Assembly (NCBI RefSeq): GCF_900215505.1
Contig: NZ_LT907844.1
Span: 4,294,001 to 4,358,000, forward strand
DNA from: Cohaesibacter sp. ES.047
GTDB lineage: Bacteria; Pseudomonadota; Alphaproteobacteria; Rhizobiales; Cohaesibacteraceae
Length of the DNA: 64,000 bases
Direction: 5' to 3'
Program-made: the position numbers and the translations under genes
In this document: positions 30,414 to 40,397 of the stretch, piece by piece
Layout: every line of letters starts with the position of its first letter
How positions within the stretch are numbered: position 1 is the stretch's first letter
The notes under the pieces: model-generated
What the model was told of the DNA's origin: nothing
Databases searched by the model: none
What the model saw: the letters and a program-made list of their open reading frames with translations, nothing else

Positions 30414-32294
30414 ATGATGGAAACAATGCGTTCGTTGGCCTCGGGGTTTGTTGCCAAAATCCTGATGGGTCTGTTGGTCTTGAGCTTTGCGGTCTGGGGC
30501 ATTGCCGATATCTTCTCGAACTTCGGTCGCGGTGCCATCGCCACCGTTGGCGATACGGAGATTGACGCCCGAGACTATCAGAGCCAGCTGGTGCTCGAAG
30601 TCAACGCCCTGTCCAATCAGTTGGGCCGCCGCCTCACCCCGGCACAGACATCCGCCTTCGGTCTGCCAACTCAGGTACTGGGCCGCATGATCAGCGAAGC
30701 AACTCTCAACGACATGGCCAAGGACTTCAATATGGGCCTGTCCTCGGAGGAGTTGGCCAAGGTGATCGCAACCGAACCTGCCTTTCAATTCTCCGGCCGT
30801 TTTGATCGCAACCAGATGAACCTGATGCTGCGCAATGCTGGCACGACAGAAGACCGCTATGTCCTCAGCCGCGAAGCGCTTGAGACCCGCAAACAGCTCT
30901 CCGAGTCCCTCACGGGCAAGACGACGGTTCCCAATGCCGCCCTCAAGGTCTTCAACACCTTCACCTACGAGCAGCGCGATATTGACTATATTGCCTTGCA
31001 GGAAGACGACCTTGGCGAAATCGAAGAGCCAACGGACGAGGCGCTGCAGACCTATTTCGATGCCAACAAAATCCAATTCCGCGCGCCGGAATATCGTTCT
31101 TTCGTGGTGTTGAAGCTCGAACCGGGCGACATCATGGATGCCTCGGCGGTGACCGACGAAGATGCAAAGATCTATTATGAGACCGCATCGAGCCGGTTCG
31201 TCCAGCCCGAAAAGCGCCAGATGCAGCAAATCCTGTTCGGCACGCGCGAAGAAGCCGAAGCAGCATCAGAAAAAATCAAGAATGGCGCCAGCTTCGATGA
31301 CATCGTCAACGAGCGCAACCTGTCCATGGAAGATGTCAATTTCGGCCTCCTGACCAAGGAACAGATCACCGACCCCGCAGCTGCAGAAGCCATTTATTCG
31401 CTTGATGAGGGCGCAGTCTCGGATGTTATTGAAGGCCGCTTCGGGTTCCTGATCCTGCGCAACGCCAAGATCGAACCGCAACAGGCCTCTCCGTTCGATG
31501 AGATCAAGGATCAATTGAAGGCTGAAATCGCAGCCGAACGTGCAAGTGGCGAAGTGCTCGGCATTTTCGACAAGGTCGAAGACGAACGGGCGGGTGGCGC
31601 GACGCTGAAGGAAGTGTCCGACAAATTCAATCTGCCCTTGCGCGAAGTGTCCGCCATTTCCAAAACGGGCGAACTCGAAACAGGCGAAAAAATCACCGAT
31701 CTGCCAGAGCAGGAAACGCTTTTGAGCTCGGTTTTCGATAACGAAATCGACTATGAGGCCGACCCCATCGACATCGGCAGCACCGGATTTGCCTGGTTCA
31801 ACGTCACGGATATTATCCCCGATCGTGATCGCACCCTTGATGAGGTCCGTGATGATGTTGTCTCTGCATGGAAGGCCGAGGAGCGCCGCACCCGCAACGC
31901 AGCAAAGGCTGAAGAGATCCTCGCCGAGATCAAAGCAGGCAAAAGCCTTGACGCCGTGGCGTCCGATCGCGACCTGACCAAACAGACTGCGACCGACATC
32001 ACCCGTCGCGGTGGTGCTGACCTGCCGACCCCTGTCGTCGAGAAGGCTTTTGAAGGCCCCCGCGACTCCAAGACCACGGCGGTCAACGGCACCACGCAAT
32101 ATGTCCTGCAGGTGGTCGACGTCACAGAGCCGGACTTCAGCCCGGACGCGCTACAGCTAGAAAACGTGCGCAGCACCCTGAATAGAAACTTCGGCACGGA
32201 TCTTCTGGGCCAGCTCAGTTCGGCCAAACTGCGTGAACTCGAATATACGATCAACGAACCGCTGTTGCAGCAGATCGTGAACGGCTCCAACTAG
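30414..32294 (+). CDS. ppiD: PpiD/SurA-like periplasmic foldase
   Basis: A membrane-anchored periplasmic folding factor of the SurA_N/parvulin type. After a short N-terminus, one span (KILMGLLVLSFAVWGIADIF) anchors the protein. A SurA_N-like helical region follows (residues about 40-190, with RDYQSQLVLEVNALSNQL), and the centre resembles a rotamase domain (KRQMQQILFGTREEAEAASEKI and ISEGRFGFLILR-type strand VIEGRFGFLIL). 626 aa is close to E. coli PpiD. The ATG at 30414 has AAGGA about 11 nt upstream. Its place between tpiA and trpD is usual in rhizobia. Confidence 0.9.
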   Translation: MMETMRSLASGFVAKILMGLLVLSFAVWGIADIFSNFGRGAIATVGDTEIDARDYQSQLVLEVNALSNQLGRRLTPAQTSAFGLPTQVLGRMISEATLNDMAKDFNMGLSSEELAKVIATEPAFQFSGRFDRNQMNLMLRNAGTTEDRYVLSREALETRKQLSESLTGKTTVPNAALKVFNTFTYEQRDIDYIALQEDDLGEIEEPTDEALQTYFDANKIQFRAPEYRSFVVLKLEPGDIMDASAVTDEDAKIYYETASSRFVQPEKRQMQQILFGTREEAEAASEKIKNGASFDDIVNERNLSMEDVNFGLLTKEQITDPAAAEAIYSLDEGAVSDVIEGRFGFLILRNAKIEPQQASPFDEIKDQLKAEIAAERASGEVLGIFDKVEDERAGGATLKEVSDKFNLPLREVSAISKTGELETGEKITDLPEQETLLSSVFDNEIDYEADPIDIGSTGFAWFNVTDIIPDRDRTLDEVRDDVVSAWKAEERRTRNAAKAEEILAEIKAGKSLDAVASDRDLTKQTATDITRRGGADLPTPVVEKAFEGPRDSKTTAVNGTTQYVLQVVDVTEPDFSPDALQLENVRSTLNRNFGTDLLGQLSSAKLRELEYTINEPLLQQIVNGSN

Positions 32295-32344
32295 CCAACG
32301 GTAGTCTCCGTTAGGCTATAGTGTCCGTTCCACAATGATAAATC

Positions 32345-32382
32345 GGTATGCCCGCAATGAGCCCCCCTCTTGTGGGCGTACC
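32345..32382 (+). other. Stem-loop upstream of trpD
   Basis: 12-bp imperfect stem GGTATGCCCGCA/TGTGGGCGTACC with two wobble pairs, about 100 bp before the trpD start. A-rich rather than T-rich sequence follows, so it is not a classical terminator. No tryptophan-rich leader peptide was found. Confidence 0.4.
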
Positions 32383-32488
32383 AAAAGGACAAGACCCTGC
32401 CTCCGACCGAAGCGCAGGTGAGAAGCAGACCAACCCTGCCCGCCCGCTCCGGCCCCAGCAATCACACCTTTTGACAGGAGAATTCCAG

Positions 32489-33508
32489 ATGGATGAGATG
32501 AAGCCATTTCTGGCAAAAGTCGCAGAGGGCCAGTCCCTGACCCAGAATGAAGCCGCTGAGGCGTTCGACATCATTCTGGAGGGCAACGCCACACCGGCTC
32601 AGATGGGCGGGTTCCTCATGGCCTTGCGCCTTCGCGGCGAAACCATTGAGGAAATCACCGGTGCCGTCATCAAGATGCGCGAGAAAATGACGCCGGTCGA
32701 TGCCCCTGCGGGCGTGGTAGACATTGTCGGGACGGGCGGAACGGGAACCAAGAAATACAACATTTCCACCTGCGCCGCGATGATCATGGCAGCAGGCGGT
32801 GTGCTGGTGGCCAAGCATGGCAACAGGGCCGTCTCCTCCCGCTCGGGGGCCAGTGACGTTCTCTCCAGCCTTGGCGTCAATCTCGATCAGACATCAGACG
32901 GCGTCACCCGCTGCATCAATGAAGCCGGTATCGGCTTCATGTTCGCTCCCAATCATCACACTGCCATGCGATTTGTCGGCCCCGCCCGCGTAGAAATGGG
33001 CGTCCGCACCCTGTTCAATCTCGTCGGCCCGCTGTCCAATCCGGCTCATGCAAAGCGTCAATTGCTCGGCGTCTATGATCCCAAATGGCTCGAACCCTTC
33101 GCTCAGACGCTCAAGAAACTCGATTCCGAGATGATCTGGGCCGTCTACGGTGCTGGTGGCCTTGATGAAATCTCCACCCTTGGCGAAACCAAGGTGGTCG
33201 AGCTCAAGAATGGCGAGATCCGAGCCTTTGACCTCAAACCCGAAGACTATGGCCTCAAACGCGTGACCATTGATGATGTGCGTGGCGGAACCGGTGATGA
33301 AAACGCCAAATCCATGATCGCTCTTCTTGAAGGTGAAAAAGGCCCCTATCGAGACATTGTCCTGATGAATGCCGGGGCTGGCCTTCTGATTGGCGACAAG
33401 GTCAAAACCTATGAAGAAGGCATCGAGATGGCAGCAGACCTGATCGACTCGGGCAAGGCTCTGGCGAGCCTTCAGAAACTGATCGAAGTCTCCAACGCTG
33501 AGGCCTGA
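32489..33508 (+). CDS. trpD: Anthranilate phosphoribosyltransferase
   Basis: Second step of tryptophan synthesis: anthranilate plus PRPP to phosphoribosylanthranilate. The PRPP-binding motif is [15 protein letters not shown], followed by [17 protein letters not shown] and the metal-binding GGLDEIS. 339 aa is normal. The ATG at 32489 has AGGAG 8 nt upstream. trpC follows 37 nt downstream, then moaC and moeA on the same strand, a conserved alphaproteobacterial order. trpE is not in the window. Confidence 0.97.
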   Translation: MDEMKPFLAKVAEGQSLTQNEAAEAFDIILEGNATPAQMGGFLMALRLRGETIEEITGAVIKMREKMTPVDAPAGVVDIVGTGGTGTKKYNISTCAAMIMAAGGVLVAKHGNRAVSSRSGASDVLSSLGVNLDQTSDGVTRCINEAGIGFMFAPNHHTAMRFVGPARVEMGVRTLFNLVGPLSNPAHAKRQLLGVYDPKWLEPFAQTLKKLDSEMIWAVYGAGGLDEISTLGETKVVELKNGEIRAFDLKPEDYGLKRVTIDDVRGGTGDENAKSMIALLEGEKGPYRDIVLMNAGAGLLIGDKVKTYEEGIEMAADLIDSGKALASLQKLIEVSNAEA

Positions 33509-33545
33509 GGTCAAAGTCAACAGTTTGCAAGGAAGGAAACGCCAG

Positions 33546-34346
33546 ATGGCCGACATCCTGACAAAAATCGAAGCCTACAAGCGCCAGGAAATCGCTGCCG
33601 CCAAGGCCGCAATCCCCCTTGCCGACCTCAAGGCTCGTATCAAGGATCAGCCCCCCGCACGCGGCTTTTTCAAGGCCCTCAAGGCAAAGGTCGATCATGG
33701 CCACTATGGCCTCATTGCTGAAGTCAAGAAGGCAAGCCCCTCCAAAGGCCTCATCCGGGCAGACTTCGATCCGCCCAAGTTGGCCAAGGCCTATGAGGAC
33801 GGCGGCGCAGCCTGCCTGTCGGTGCTCACAGACACCCCATCCTTTCAAGGACATCCCGACTTTCTCATCGCTGCCCGCGAGGCAGTTTCCCTGCCTGCGC
33901 TGCGCAAGGACTTTCTCTATGAGACCTATCAGGTCTATGAGGCCCGCGCATGGGGTGCCGATTGCATCCTGATCATCATGGCTGGCGTCACCGACGACGA
34001 AGCCAAGGCTCTGGAAGAAACCGCGATGGAATTGGGCATGGACGTTTTGATTGAGGTTCACAATGCGCCAGAGCTGGAACGAGCGCTGAGCCACCTCACC
34101 TCCCCGCTCATCGGCATCAACAACCGGAACCTCAAGACGTTCGAGACCACACTGGAGACATCCCTGTCGCTCGCGCCGATGGTCCCCGATGACAAACTTC
34201 TTGTCGGCGAAAGCGGTCTGTTTACGCCCGAGGATCTGGCTCTGTTGGCAACCAAAGCAAACATCCATTCCTTCCTCATTGGCGAGAGCCTGATGCGTCA
34301 GGACGACGTGATGGCAGCGACGCTCGATTTGCTGACGCGTCGATAA
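33546..34346 (+). CDS. trpC: Indole-3-glycerol-phosphate synthase
   Basis: TIM-barrel enzyme that closes the indole ring. Visible signature: [21 protein letters not shown] with the catalytic Lys, [36 protein letters not shown] and [11 protein letters not shown]. 266 aa, not fused to TrpF, fits the alphaproteobacterial form. AAGGA precedes the ATG at 33546. moaC follows 47 nt later. Confidence 0.97.
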   Translation: MADILTKIEAYKRQEIAAAKAAIPLADLKARIKDQPPARGFFKALKAKVDHGHYGLIAEVKKASPSKGLIRADFDPPKLAKAYEDGGAACLSVLTDTPSFQGHPDFLIAAREAVSLPALRKDFLYETYQVYEARAWGADCILIIMAGVTDDEAKALEETAMELGMDVLIEVHNAPELERALSHLTSPLIGINNRNLKTFETTLETSLSLAPMVPDDKLLVGESGLFTPEDLALLATKANIHSFLIGESLMRQDDVMAATLDLLTRR

Positions 34347-34393
34347 GCCAGCACGACTGAGGCAAGATGCCAACAAAGGATCAAAGAAAAAGA

Positions 34394-34888
34394 ATGAGCG
34401 ACGCAAAACTGACCCATATCGATGAAAGCGGTGCGGCCAATATGGTCGATGTCTCCGGCAAGACACCGACCGTGCGCACGGCAATCGCCACGGGCAAAAT
34501 CACAATGAAGCGCGAGACGCTTGATCTCATCCTGTCAGGCAGTGCGGCCAAGGGTGATGTGCTGGCCACGGCCCGCATCGCAGGCATCATGGCAGCCAAA
34601 CGCACCCACGAGCTGATCCCCCTTTGCCATCCCCTTGCACTGTCCAAGGTCTCCATCGACATTGAGCCGCTGGATACCGAAGCGGGCTCCGAGCCGGGCT
34701 TCAAGGTAACGGCGATGGCCAAACTGACGGGTCAGACCGGCGTCGAGATGGAGGCGCTCACAGCGGCTTCCATCGCGTGTCTGACGATCTATGACATGGC
34801 AAAAGCCGCGGATAAGGGCATGATCATCTCGGATGTCCGCCTGATGGAAAAGACCGGCGGCAAGTCTGGCAACTGGAAAAGTCAATAA
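34394..34888 (+). CDS. moaC: Cyclic pyranopterin monophosphate synthase MoaC
   Basis: Second enzyme of molybdenum cofactor synthesis, forming cyclic pyranopterin monophosphate. It shows the family N-terminus [41 protein letters not shown] and [23 protein letters not shown], ending near GGKSGNWK. I prefer the ATG at 34394 (MSDAKLTH) on homology, giving 164 aa. An ATG at 34367 with GAGG close by would add nine residues. moeA follows 21 nt downstream, so the Moco pair is co-transcribed. Confidence 0.96.
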   Translation: MSDAKLTHIDESGAANMVDVSGKTPTVRTAIATGKITMKRETLDLILSGSAAKGDVLATARIAGIMAAKRTHELIPLCHPLALSKVSIDIEPLDTEAGSEPGFKVTAMAKLTGQTGVEMEALTAASIACLTIYDMAKAADKGMIISDVRLMEKTGGKSGNWKSQ

Positions 34889-34909
34889 AACGGATTTGAG
34901 GAGAGCAGC

Positions 34910-36112
34910 ATGGCGCTGATGAGTGTAGAAGAAGCCCTTGCGCGACTGTTGGCCGATGGTCCGCTGATGGCAAGTGAAGACGTGCCGATTGACAAGGGCC
35001 TGCGACGCGTTCTGGCCTCGGATCTTGCCGCCAATCGCAACCAGCCGCCTTTTGATGCCTCCGCCATGGATGGCTATGCGGTCAAGGCAGAAAATCTCGT
35101 ACAAGTCCCCATGCGTCTTCAGATTACCGGTGAAGCACCAGCGGGTAAAAGCTTTCCCGATATCGTGCACCGCTGGGAAGCGGTTCGGATTTTCACCGGG
35201 GCGCCAGTGCCTAAAGGCGCTGACACGATCCTCATTCAGGAAAATGCCGAACGCGACGGCGCATTCGTCACAGCACTTGAAAGTGTCGAAGTGGGCAAGC
35301 ATATCCGCAAGGCCGGATCGGACTTCAAGGCAGGCGACGTGCTGTTGACCAAGGGCACAGAACTGAGTCCTTCTGCACTGGCACTCGCAGCCTCAATGAA
35401 CCAGTCGGTCCTCAGCGTCTACAAACGCCCCAAGGTCGCCGTGCTGGCAACAGGTGATGAGCTTGTCCATCCCGGTGACGATCCCACCCCCGACCAGATT
35501 ATCGCATCGAACAGTTACGGCGTTGCCGGGCTTGCTCTGGAAGCGGGCGCCGAGATTATCGATCTGGGCATAGCATCCGATGACAAGGATGCCATTGCGG
35601 CCAAGGTCGAAGAGGCCCGGTCGCAAGGGGTCGACATTCTCGTCACCAGTGGCGGCGTATCTGTCGGTGACCATGATCATGTGCAAGATGTGCTCAAGGA
35701 TGCGGGCATGACACTGAATTTCTGGCGCATCGCCATGCGGCCGGGTAAGCCCCTGATGGCGGGCACATTGGGTGAGACACAGGTTCTCGGTCTTCCGGGC
35801 AATCCGGTTTCGGCCATGACGGCAGCCCTGCTCTTCCTTGTCCCGCTGATCAAGAAACGCATGGGGCTGGAAGGCTCCCACCTGCTGGAACCGGCACTGC
35901 TCGGCGATACTCTCGCAGAGAATGGACCGCGTCAGGCCTATCTCAGGGCGACACTGGAGCGCGACAGTGAGGGACGTCCGGTAGCAACACCGATGACCGC
36001 GCAGGACAGCGCCATGCTCAGCGGCCTTGCCCGCGCGGAGTGCCTCATCGTCCATCCGCCCCATGCAGCGCAAAGTGAGGCAGGCAGCGCCTGCCAGATC
36101 ATCCGCCTCTAG
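34910..36112 (+). CDS. moeA: Molybdopterin molybdenumtransferase MoeA
   Basis: Inserts molybdate into adenylylated molybdopterin. Seen: the N-terminal PPFDASAMDGYAVKA, FTGAPVPKGADTILIQEN, ATGDELVHPGD, the MPT-binding TSGGVSVGDHDHVQDVL and GLPGNPVSAMTAALLFLVPLI. 400 aa is normal. GAGGAG lies 6-7 nt before the ATG. In the rhizobial genomes I know, lexA usually follows moeA closely; here lexA lies some 16 kb further on. Confidence 0.97.
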   Translation: MALMSVEEALARLLADGPLMASEDVPIDKGLRRVLASDLAANRNQPPFDASAMDGYAVKAENLVQVPMRLQITGEAPAGKSFPDIVHRWEAVRIFTGAPVPKGADTILIQENAERDGAFVTALESVEVGKHIRKAGSDFKAGDVLLTKGTELSPSALALAASMNQSVLSVYKRPKVAVLATGDELVHPGDDPTPDQIIASNSYGVAGLALEAGAEIIDLGIASDDKDAIAAKVEEARSQGVDILVTSGGVSVGDHDHVQDVLKDAGMTLNFWRIAMRPGKPLMAGTLGETQVLGLPGNPVSAMTAALLFLVPLIKKRMGLEGSHLLEPALLGDTLAENGPRQAYLRATLERDSEGRPVATPMTAQDSAMLSGLARAECLIVHPPHAAQSEAGSACQIIRL

Positions 36113-36133
36113 GCCCCCAAAAGATCAGAAACA

Positions 36134-36165
36134 AAAAAGGCCAGCCCGAACGGACTGGCCTTTTT
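36134..36165. terminator. Bidirectional terminator between moeA and fpr
   Basis: 11-bp stem AAAAAGGCCAG/CTGGCCTTTTT with a 10-nt loop and T-runs on both strands, placed between two convergent genes. Confidence 0.9.
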
Positions 36166-36185
36166 CACTAGTATCAGCGTTGCAA

Positions 36186-37022
36186 TCAATCCACGAAAGC
36201 ACGCTCGACAACGAAGGTCGAGGGACGGGCATTGGAGCCTTCCACAAGACCGAAATCTTCCAACACCTGCTTGGTGTCGTTGAGCATCGCCATGGAGCCG
36301 CAGATCATGCCGCGGTCGTCTTCGGGATTGATTGGCGGCACACCAAGATCTTCAAACAGCTTGCCCGAGGTCATCAGATCGGTGATGCGGCCCGTGCGCG
36401 GATAGTCCTCACGGGTAACCGAGTTATAAAGCACGAGTTTTTCGGCTGCGAACTCGCCGATCAGCGGATCGGTCTTGCACAGTTCAAACAATTCCTCTCC
36501 ATACTTGAGCTCGGCAACCTCGCGGCAGGTATGGGTCAGAATCACCTCATCGAACTTCTCATAGGTCTCGGGGTCACGCATCAGGGATGCGAAAGGCGCA
36601 ATGCCGGTGCCGGTCGAGAACATATAAAGCCGCTTGCCCGGCAACAGGGCGTCATTGACCAGTGTCCCGGTAGGCTTCTTGCGCATCAGGATGGTGTCAC
36701 CAACCTTGATCTTTTGAAGATGCTCGGTGAGCGGTCCGCCAGGCACCTTGATGGAATAGAATTCCACCTCTTCATCCCACGACGGACTGGCAACCGAATA
36801 GGCGCGAAACACCGGGCGCTCTGCGTTGGGCAACCCGATCATCACGAACTCGCCGGACCGGAAGCGAAAGCTCGCCGGGCGTGTGATCCGGAATTTGAAC
36901 AAGCGATCAGTATAATGCTCGACTTGGGTCACTGTTTCGGCAAACACATTGGCCGGAATCGGAAACACTGATTTGCTGGCCGCGCTGGCTGTGGCGCTAA
37001 TCACCTCACCTTGCTGCGTCAT
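36186..37022 (-). CDS. fpr: Ferredoxin/flavodoxin-NADP reductase
   Basis: An FAD flavoprotein exchanging electrons between NADPH and ferredoxin or flavodoxin. Seen: the FAD-binding RAYSVASPSWDEEVEF, the NADP-binding STGTGIAPFASLMRD, GSMAMLNDTKQ and the C-terminal VVERAFVD, which marks the bacterial FPR subclass. 278 aa. The chosen ATG at 37022 has AAGGAG 6 nt upstream; a longer frame without family homology was rejected. The nearby cysI cluster, with no cysJ in view, suggests it may help reduce the ferredoxin used by sulfite reductase; this is an inference. Confidence 0.93.
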   Translation of the reverse strand: MTQQGEVISATASAASKSVFPIPANVFAETVTQVEHYTDRLFKFRITRPASFRFRSGEFVMIGLPNAERPVFRAYSVASPSWDEEVEFYSIKVPGGPLTEHLQKIKVGDTILMRKKPTGTLVNDALLPGKRLYMFSTGTGIAPFASLMRDPETYEKFDEVILTHTCREVAELKYGEELFELCKTDPLIGEFAAEKLVLYNSVTREDYPRTGRITDLMTSGKLFEDLGVPPINPEDDRGMICGSMAMLNDTKQVLEDFGLVEGSNARPSTFVVERAFVD

Positions 37023-37371
37023 TGCATTCTCCTTCAAAAACCGGACCGCAGAGCGCTTTTGCACAGCGACTCGTGTCCACGATCCTAATCCGCGCCGTCT
37101 TTTGCCAACCGACAAACGGTACAAGTCCGACATTTGCGTGAAACACGCCTTGCCATTCCGCAACGGCACCATTTTCGGCCTGTTTATGCCCTTGCAAAGC
37201 AACAAGCCTTGATTTTTGTCACGCTTCGCTCAACCGCGACAAAAGTTCACACTGCTTGCATATTTTCGCAAATCACAAATCATCGCCAGAGACAATACGT
37301 CGCAACACTCGGTGAAGCGTGATCGTCTGCGGCTTCGTTCCACAGTCTGTTAAAAGCCCGGCAGGAAAAGA
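37023..37371. other. Intergenic region between the DUF934 gene and fpr
   Basis: 349 bp without a gene, AT-rich near 37210-37320. It holds the fpr promoter and the 3' end of the cys transcript. No clear terminator was found. Confidence 0.4.
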
Positions 37372-37932
37372 TCAACCCCTATCAGAGGACTCGCCGGTCC
37401 GGTTCGGGTGGGTGGACTTGCGCCGCAGCCAGGGGCGGCTGGCAATCGCGTCCGCTCCGTCTGCTGCGACCGGTTGATAATAGTGGGTAACTTCCGGCCA
37501 TTCACCGCGCTCAAGACCGGCCCGCACCTTGTCACTGGAAATCATGAACGCATCAACGCCGCACCGCGCAAGAAGCGGCATCTGATCGAGGATATAGTGC
37601 CCCATAGCCCGGATTTCGCCAGTAAAGTTGAGCCTCTCGCGCAACAGGCGCGCAGATGAAAAGCCGCGCCCGTCTGCAAAACCGGGAAAGCTGATCGCAA
37701 CAACACTGACGCTGTCGAGATGGGGCGCCAGGGCCTCCACATCATCATCGGCATCCACCAGCACACCGAAGTGCTCAGGCTTCTCATTGCATTGAGAGAG
37801 GAACATAAGGGCCGCGTCAAACGGTATGAGTATGTGCGACCGTCCAGAAAAATCGGCATCTTCGGCCAACACGGTCCATTCGTCTGACCAAAAGGCTCCA
37901 TCCCGATAAAGGGTCTTGGCTTCCTTGTTCAT
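37372..37932 (-). CDS. DUF934 protein associated with sulfite reductase
   Basis: A 186-aa soluble protein of the DUF934 family, often linked to cysI/cysH in proteobacteria and sometimes called a putative oxidoreductase. The block SVVAISFPGFADGRGFSSARLLRERLNFTGEIRA in the centre is the family core, followed by GHYILDQMPLLARCGVDAF. I see no cofactor motif. The ATG at 37932 begins the homology and lies 17 nt after the cysH stop, so it is in the same operon. A minor accessory or regulatory role in sulfite reduction is the best guess from context. Confidence 0.85.
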   Translation of the reverse strand: MNKEAKTLYRDGAFWSDEWTVLAEDADFSGRSHILIPFDAALMFLSQCNEKPEHFGVLVDADDDVEALAPHLDSVSVVAISFPGFADGRGFSSARLLRERLNFTGEIRAMGHYILDQMPLLARCGVDAFMISSDKVRAGLERGEWPEVTHYYQPVAADGADAIASRPWLRRKSTHPNRTGESSDRG

Positions 37933-37949
37933 GCTCGGCAATCCCTTTC

Positions 37950-38666
37950 TCAGATATGAAGTCCGCATTCCGATTTGTCCGACCCCTTCCAGCGACCGGA
38001 GCGGGCATCCTGCCCCTCTTCGACCGGACTGGTGCAGGGAGCACAACCAATCGACAGATACCCTTTGGGCACCAACGGATGCCCCGGAAGGGACTGTGCC
38101 TTGACATAGTCGGCCACATCCTTTGGCCCCCAGCTTGCCAAAGGATTGACTTTCACCTTGCCATCCTTGAGCTCAAAAGTGGCGAGCTTTGAGCGATCGC
38201 CGGTCTGGTAGCGCTTGCGTCCGGTGATCCAGCCACCATAACCGGCCATCGCCCGGTCGAGCGGCAGGGTCTTGCGCAGATCGCAACAAGCATCCGGATT
38301 AGAGATCCAGAGTGAGCCATACGGATCCTGCTCTTTCAACTGAGCTGCATCCGGCCCGATTGAGGCGAGATTGGTCAAACCAAAATGCTCCCTGAGCTGA
38401 TCGCGATAGGACAAGGTGGCAACAAAATGCTTGCCGGTATCGATAAACAGAACCGGATAGCCCGGATCAATCTGGGAGATCATGTGAAGCAAAACAACGG
38501 AATCAGCACCGAATGATGACACCAGCGGCACGTCACCATTGGCGGTGTTGTGCGCCAACCATTTGAGCACCTCTTGTGGCGCAAGGCCGTCAAACGCTGC
38601 GTTCAGTGTCTCCACATCCTGCAAGGAAAGAGCATCCAGCTCGCTTTTCTTGAGCATAGGCATCAT
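37950..38666 (-). CDS. cysH: Phosphoadenylyl/adenylyl-sulfate reductase
   Basis: Reduces activated sulfate to sulfite with thioredoxin. The PP-loop-like SSFGADSVVLLHMI, FIDTGKHF, the CCDLRKTLPLDRAM pair and the CAPC pair in IGCAPCTSPVEEG are present. The CC plus CxxC set marks the [4Fe-4S] type that usually prefers APS. The catalytic Cys sits in the C-terminal ECGLHI. 238 aa. The start ATG at 38666 lies 1 nt after the cysI stop codon, so translation is tightly coupled; ATGs at 38663 and 38657 are also possible. Confidence 0.95.
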   Translation of the reverse strand: MMPMLKKSELDALSLQDVETLNAAFDGLAPQEVLKWLAHNTANGDVPLVSSFGADSVVLLHMISQIDPGYPVLFIDTGKHFVATLSYRDQLREHFGLTNLASIGPDAAQLKEQDPYGSLWISNPDACCDLRKTLPLDRAMAGYGGWITGRKRYQTGDRSKLATFELKDGKVKVNPLASWGPKDVADYVKAQSLPGHPLVPKGYLSIGCAPCTSPVEEGQDARSGRWKGSDKSECGLHI

Positions 38667-38667
38667 C

Positions 38668-40338
38668 TCAGGCCACCTTCTTGCTGTCTGGATAAAGGGC
38701 TTGCTTGAAAGGAGCCGGCCCAACCCGGCGATAGGCTTCGATGAAGGTCTCCTCTCCGGAAAGCCGCAAACCGATATAAGTGTCGATGACCAGCTCGATG
38801 GCATCGGTCAGATCTTCGGCAGGAAAGCCGCGCCCGAGGATCTCACCGATGGCGCTCTGGTCATCCGCTGATCCGCCAAGCGTGATCTGGTAGAGCTCCT
38901 GCCCCTTCTTATCCACGCCGAGAATACCGATGTGGGCGACATGATGATGCCCGCAAGCGTTGATGCAGCCGGAGATGTTCAGCGTCAGTGGACCGATCTG
39001 GGCCTGACGTTCGGTCGAACCGAGCCGACGGGAAATATCCTGCGCGATCGGAATCGAACGGGCATTGGCCAGCGCGCAATAGTCGAGCCCGGGGCAGACG
39101 ATCATATCGGTGACCAGCCCAACATTGGCTTCGGCAAGCTCCGCTTCCACGAGCTTTTGATAGATCTCGAAAAGGTTGGTCTTGGCAATGTGCGGCAAGA
39201 TCAGGTTCTGTTCATGACTCACCCGCACCTCGTCATAGCCATAGCGTTCAGCGAGATCGGCAACCAGATGCATCTGAGCGTCTGTCGCGTCTCCCGGCAC
39301 GCCACCGATGGGCTTGAGCGAAATGCTGACACTCACATGGTCCGCCTTCTTGTGACCGTGGGTGTTCTGCCCCACCCAGCGCGAGAATCCAGCGTCAGAC
39401 GCGCGCTGGCGCACCAAAGCCTCTGCGCCTTGAGGGTCATCAACAAGAGCGGGCATCGCAAAATAGGCGTTGATCCGGTCAATCTCGCTCTTGGGCACAT
39501 CCAGAAGCGTCGATTTGACGTGAGCATATTCCTCGGCGATATCCGCCTGCAATTGCTCAAGTCCGGTCTCATGCACCAGTATCTTGATCCGCGCCTTGAA
39601 CTTGTTATCCCGACGACCGTAGCGGTTGTAAACACGCAAGACCGCCTCAAGGTAGCTCAGGATGTCGGTCTCGGAGATACCTTCCGCAACCAGCTTGGCA
39701 ATCATCGGCGTACGCCCCTGCCCGCCACCGACATAGACGTCAAAACCGACCGTCCCGTCAGAGAGCGCGACCAACTGCAAACCGATGTCATGCACCCGGA
39801 TCGCTGCTCGGTCCTGTTTGGCCCCATTGATGGCAATCTTGAACTTGCGCGGCAAAAACGAGAATTCGGGATGCAGGCTCGACCATTGCCGGATGATTTC
39901 GGCATAAACACGCGGATCCGCCACCTCGTCGTGGGCCGCCCCGGCAAACTGATCGGTCGTCACGTTCCGAATGCAGTTTCCCGAAGTCTGGATGGCGTGC
40001 ATTTCCACCTCAGCCAACTCATCGAGTATGGCCGGTGTGTCCGCAAGGCGCGGCCAGTTATACTGAATGTTCTGACGCGTCGTGAAATGGCCGTAGCCGC
40101 GATCATACTTGGTCGCGATATCGGCAAGTCGGTGTAACTGTGTGCTGTTCAAAGACCCATAGGGAACAGCCACCCTGAGCATGTAGGCATGGAGCTGCAG
40201 ATAAAGCCCGTTCATCAGACGCAAGGGTTTGAATTCATCCTCGGTCAACTCTCCAGAAACCCGGCGCTCGACCTGACTGCGGAACTGGTCCACGCGCTGG
40301 CGCACAAAACTGGCGTCAAATTCGTCATAGCGATACAT
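38668..40338 (-). CDS. cysI: Sulfite (nitrite/sulfite) reductase hemoprotein
   Basis: A siroheme-[4Fe-4S] enzyme that reduces sulfite to sulfide. The N-terminal substrate-channel part (YGHFTTRQNIQYNWPRL) and the Fe-S/siroheme ligands in CPGLDYCALANARSI and ISGCINACGHHHVAHIG are visible. 556 aa and the NirA-like Cys pattern fit the ferredoxin-type family in rhizobia rather than the CysJ-partnered enzyme. AGAGGA lies before the ATG at 40338. It is followed by cysH and DUF934, and preceded by the small DUF2849 gene, all on the minus strand. Confidence 0.95.
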   Translation of the reverse strand: MYRYDEFDASFVRQRVDQFRSQVERRVSGELTEDEFKPLRLMNGLYLQLHAYMLRVAVPYGSLNSTQLHRLADIATKYDRGYGHFTTRQNIQYNWPRLADTPAILDELAEVEMHAIQTSGNCIRNVTTDQFAGAAHDEVADPRVYAEIIRQWSSLHPEFSFLPRKFKIAINGAKQDRAAIRVHDIGLQLVALSDGTVGFDVYVGGGQGRTPMIAKLVAEGISETDILSYLEAVLRVYNRYGRRDNKFKARIKILVHETGLEQLQADIAEEYAHVKSTLLDVPKSEIDRINAYFAMPALVDDPQGAEALVRQRASDAGFSRWVGQNTHGHKKADHVSVSISLKPIGGVPGDATDAQMHLVADLAERYGYDEVRVSHEQNLILPHIAKTNLFEIYQKLVEAELAEANVGLVTDMIVCPGLDYCALANARSIPIAQDISRRLGSTERQAQIGPLTLNISGCINACGHHHVAHIGILGVDKKGQELYQITLGGSADDQSAIGEILGRGFPAEDLTDAIELVIDTYIGLRLSGEETFIEAYRRVGPAPFKQALYPDSKKVA

Positions 40339-40397
40339 GGCAGGGGTCCTCTTTTGGGGCTTGGTCTGACGTGGCCTTCAGTGCACGACACGCAGGA

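Noticed and set aside
32345-32488. Classical trp attenuator
   Set aside because: No leader peptide with consecutive Trp codons and no T-run after the hairpin.
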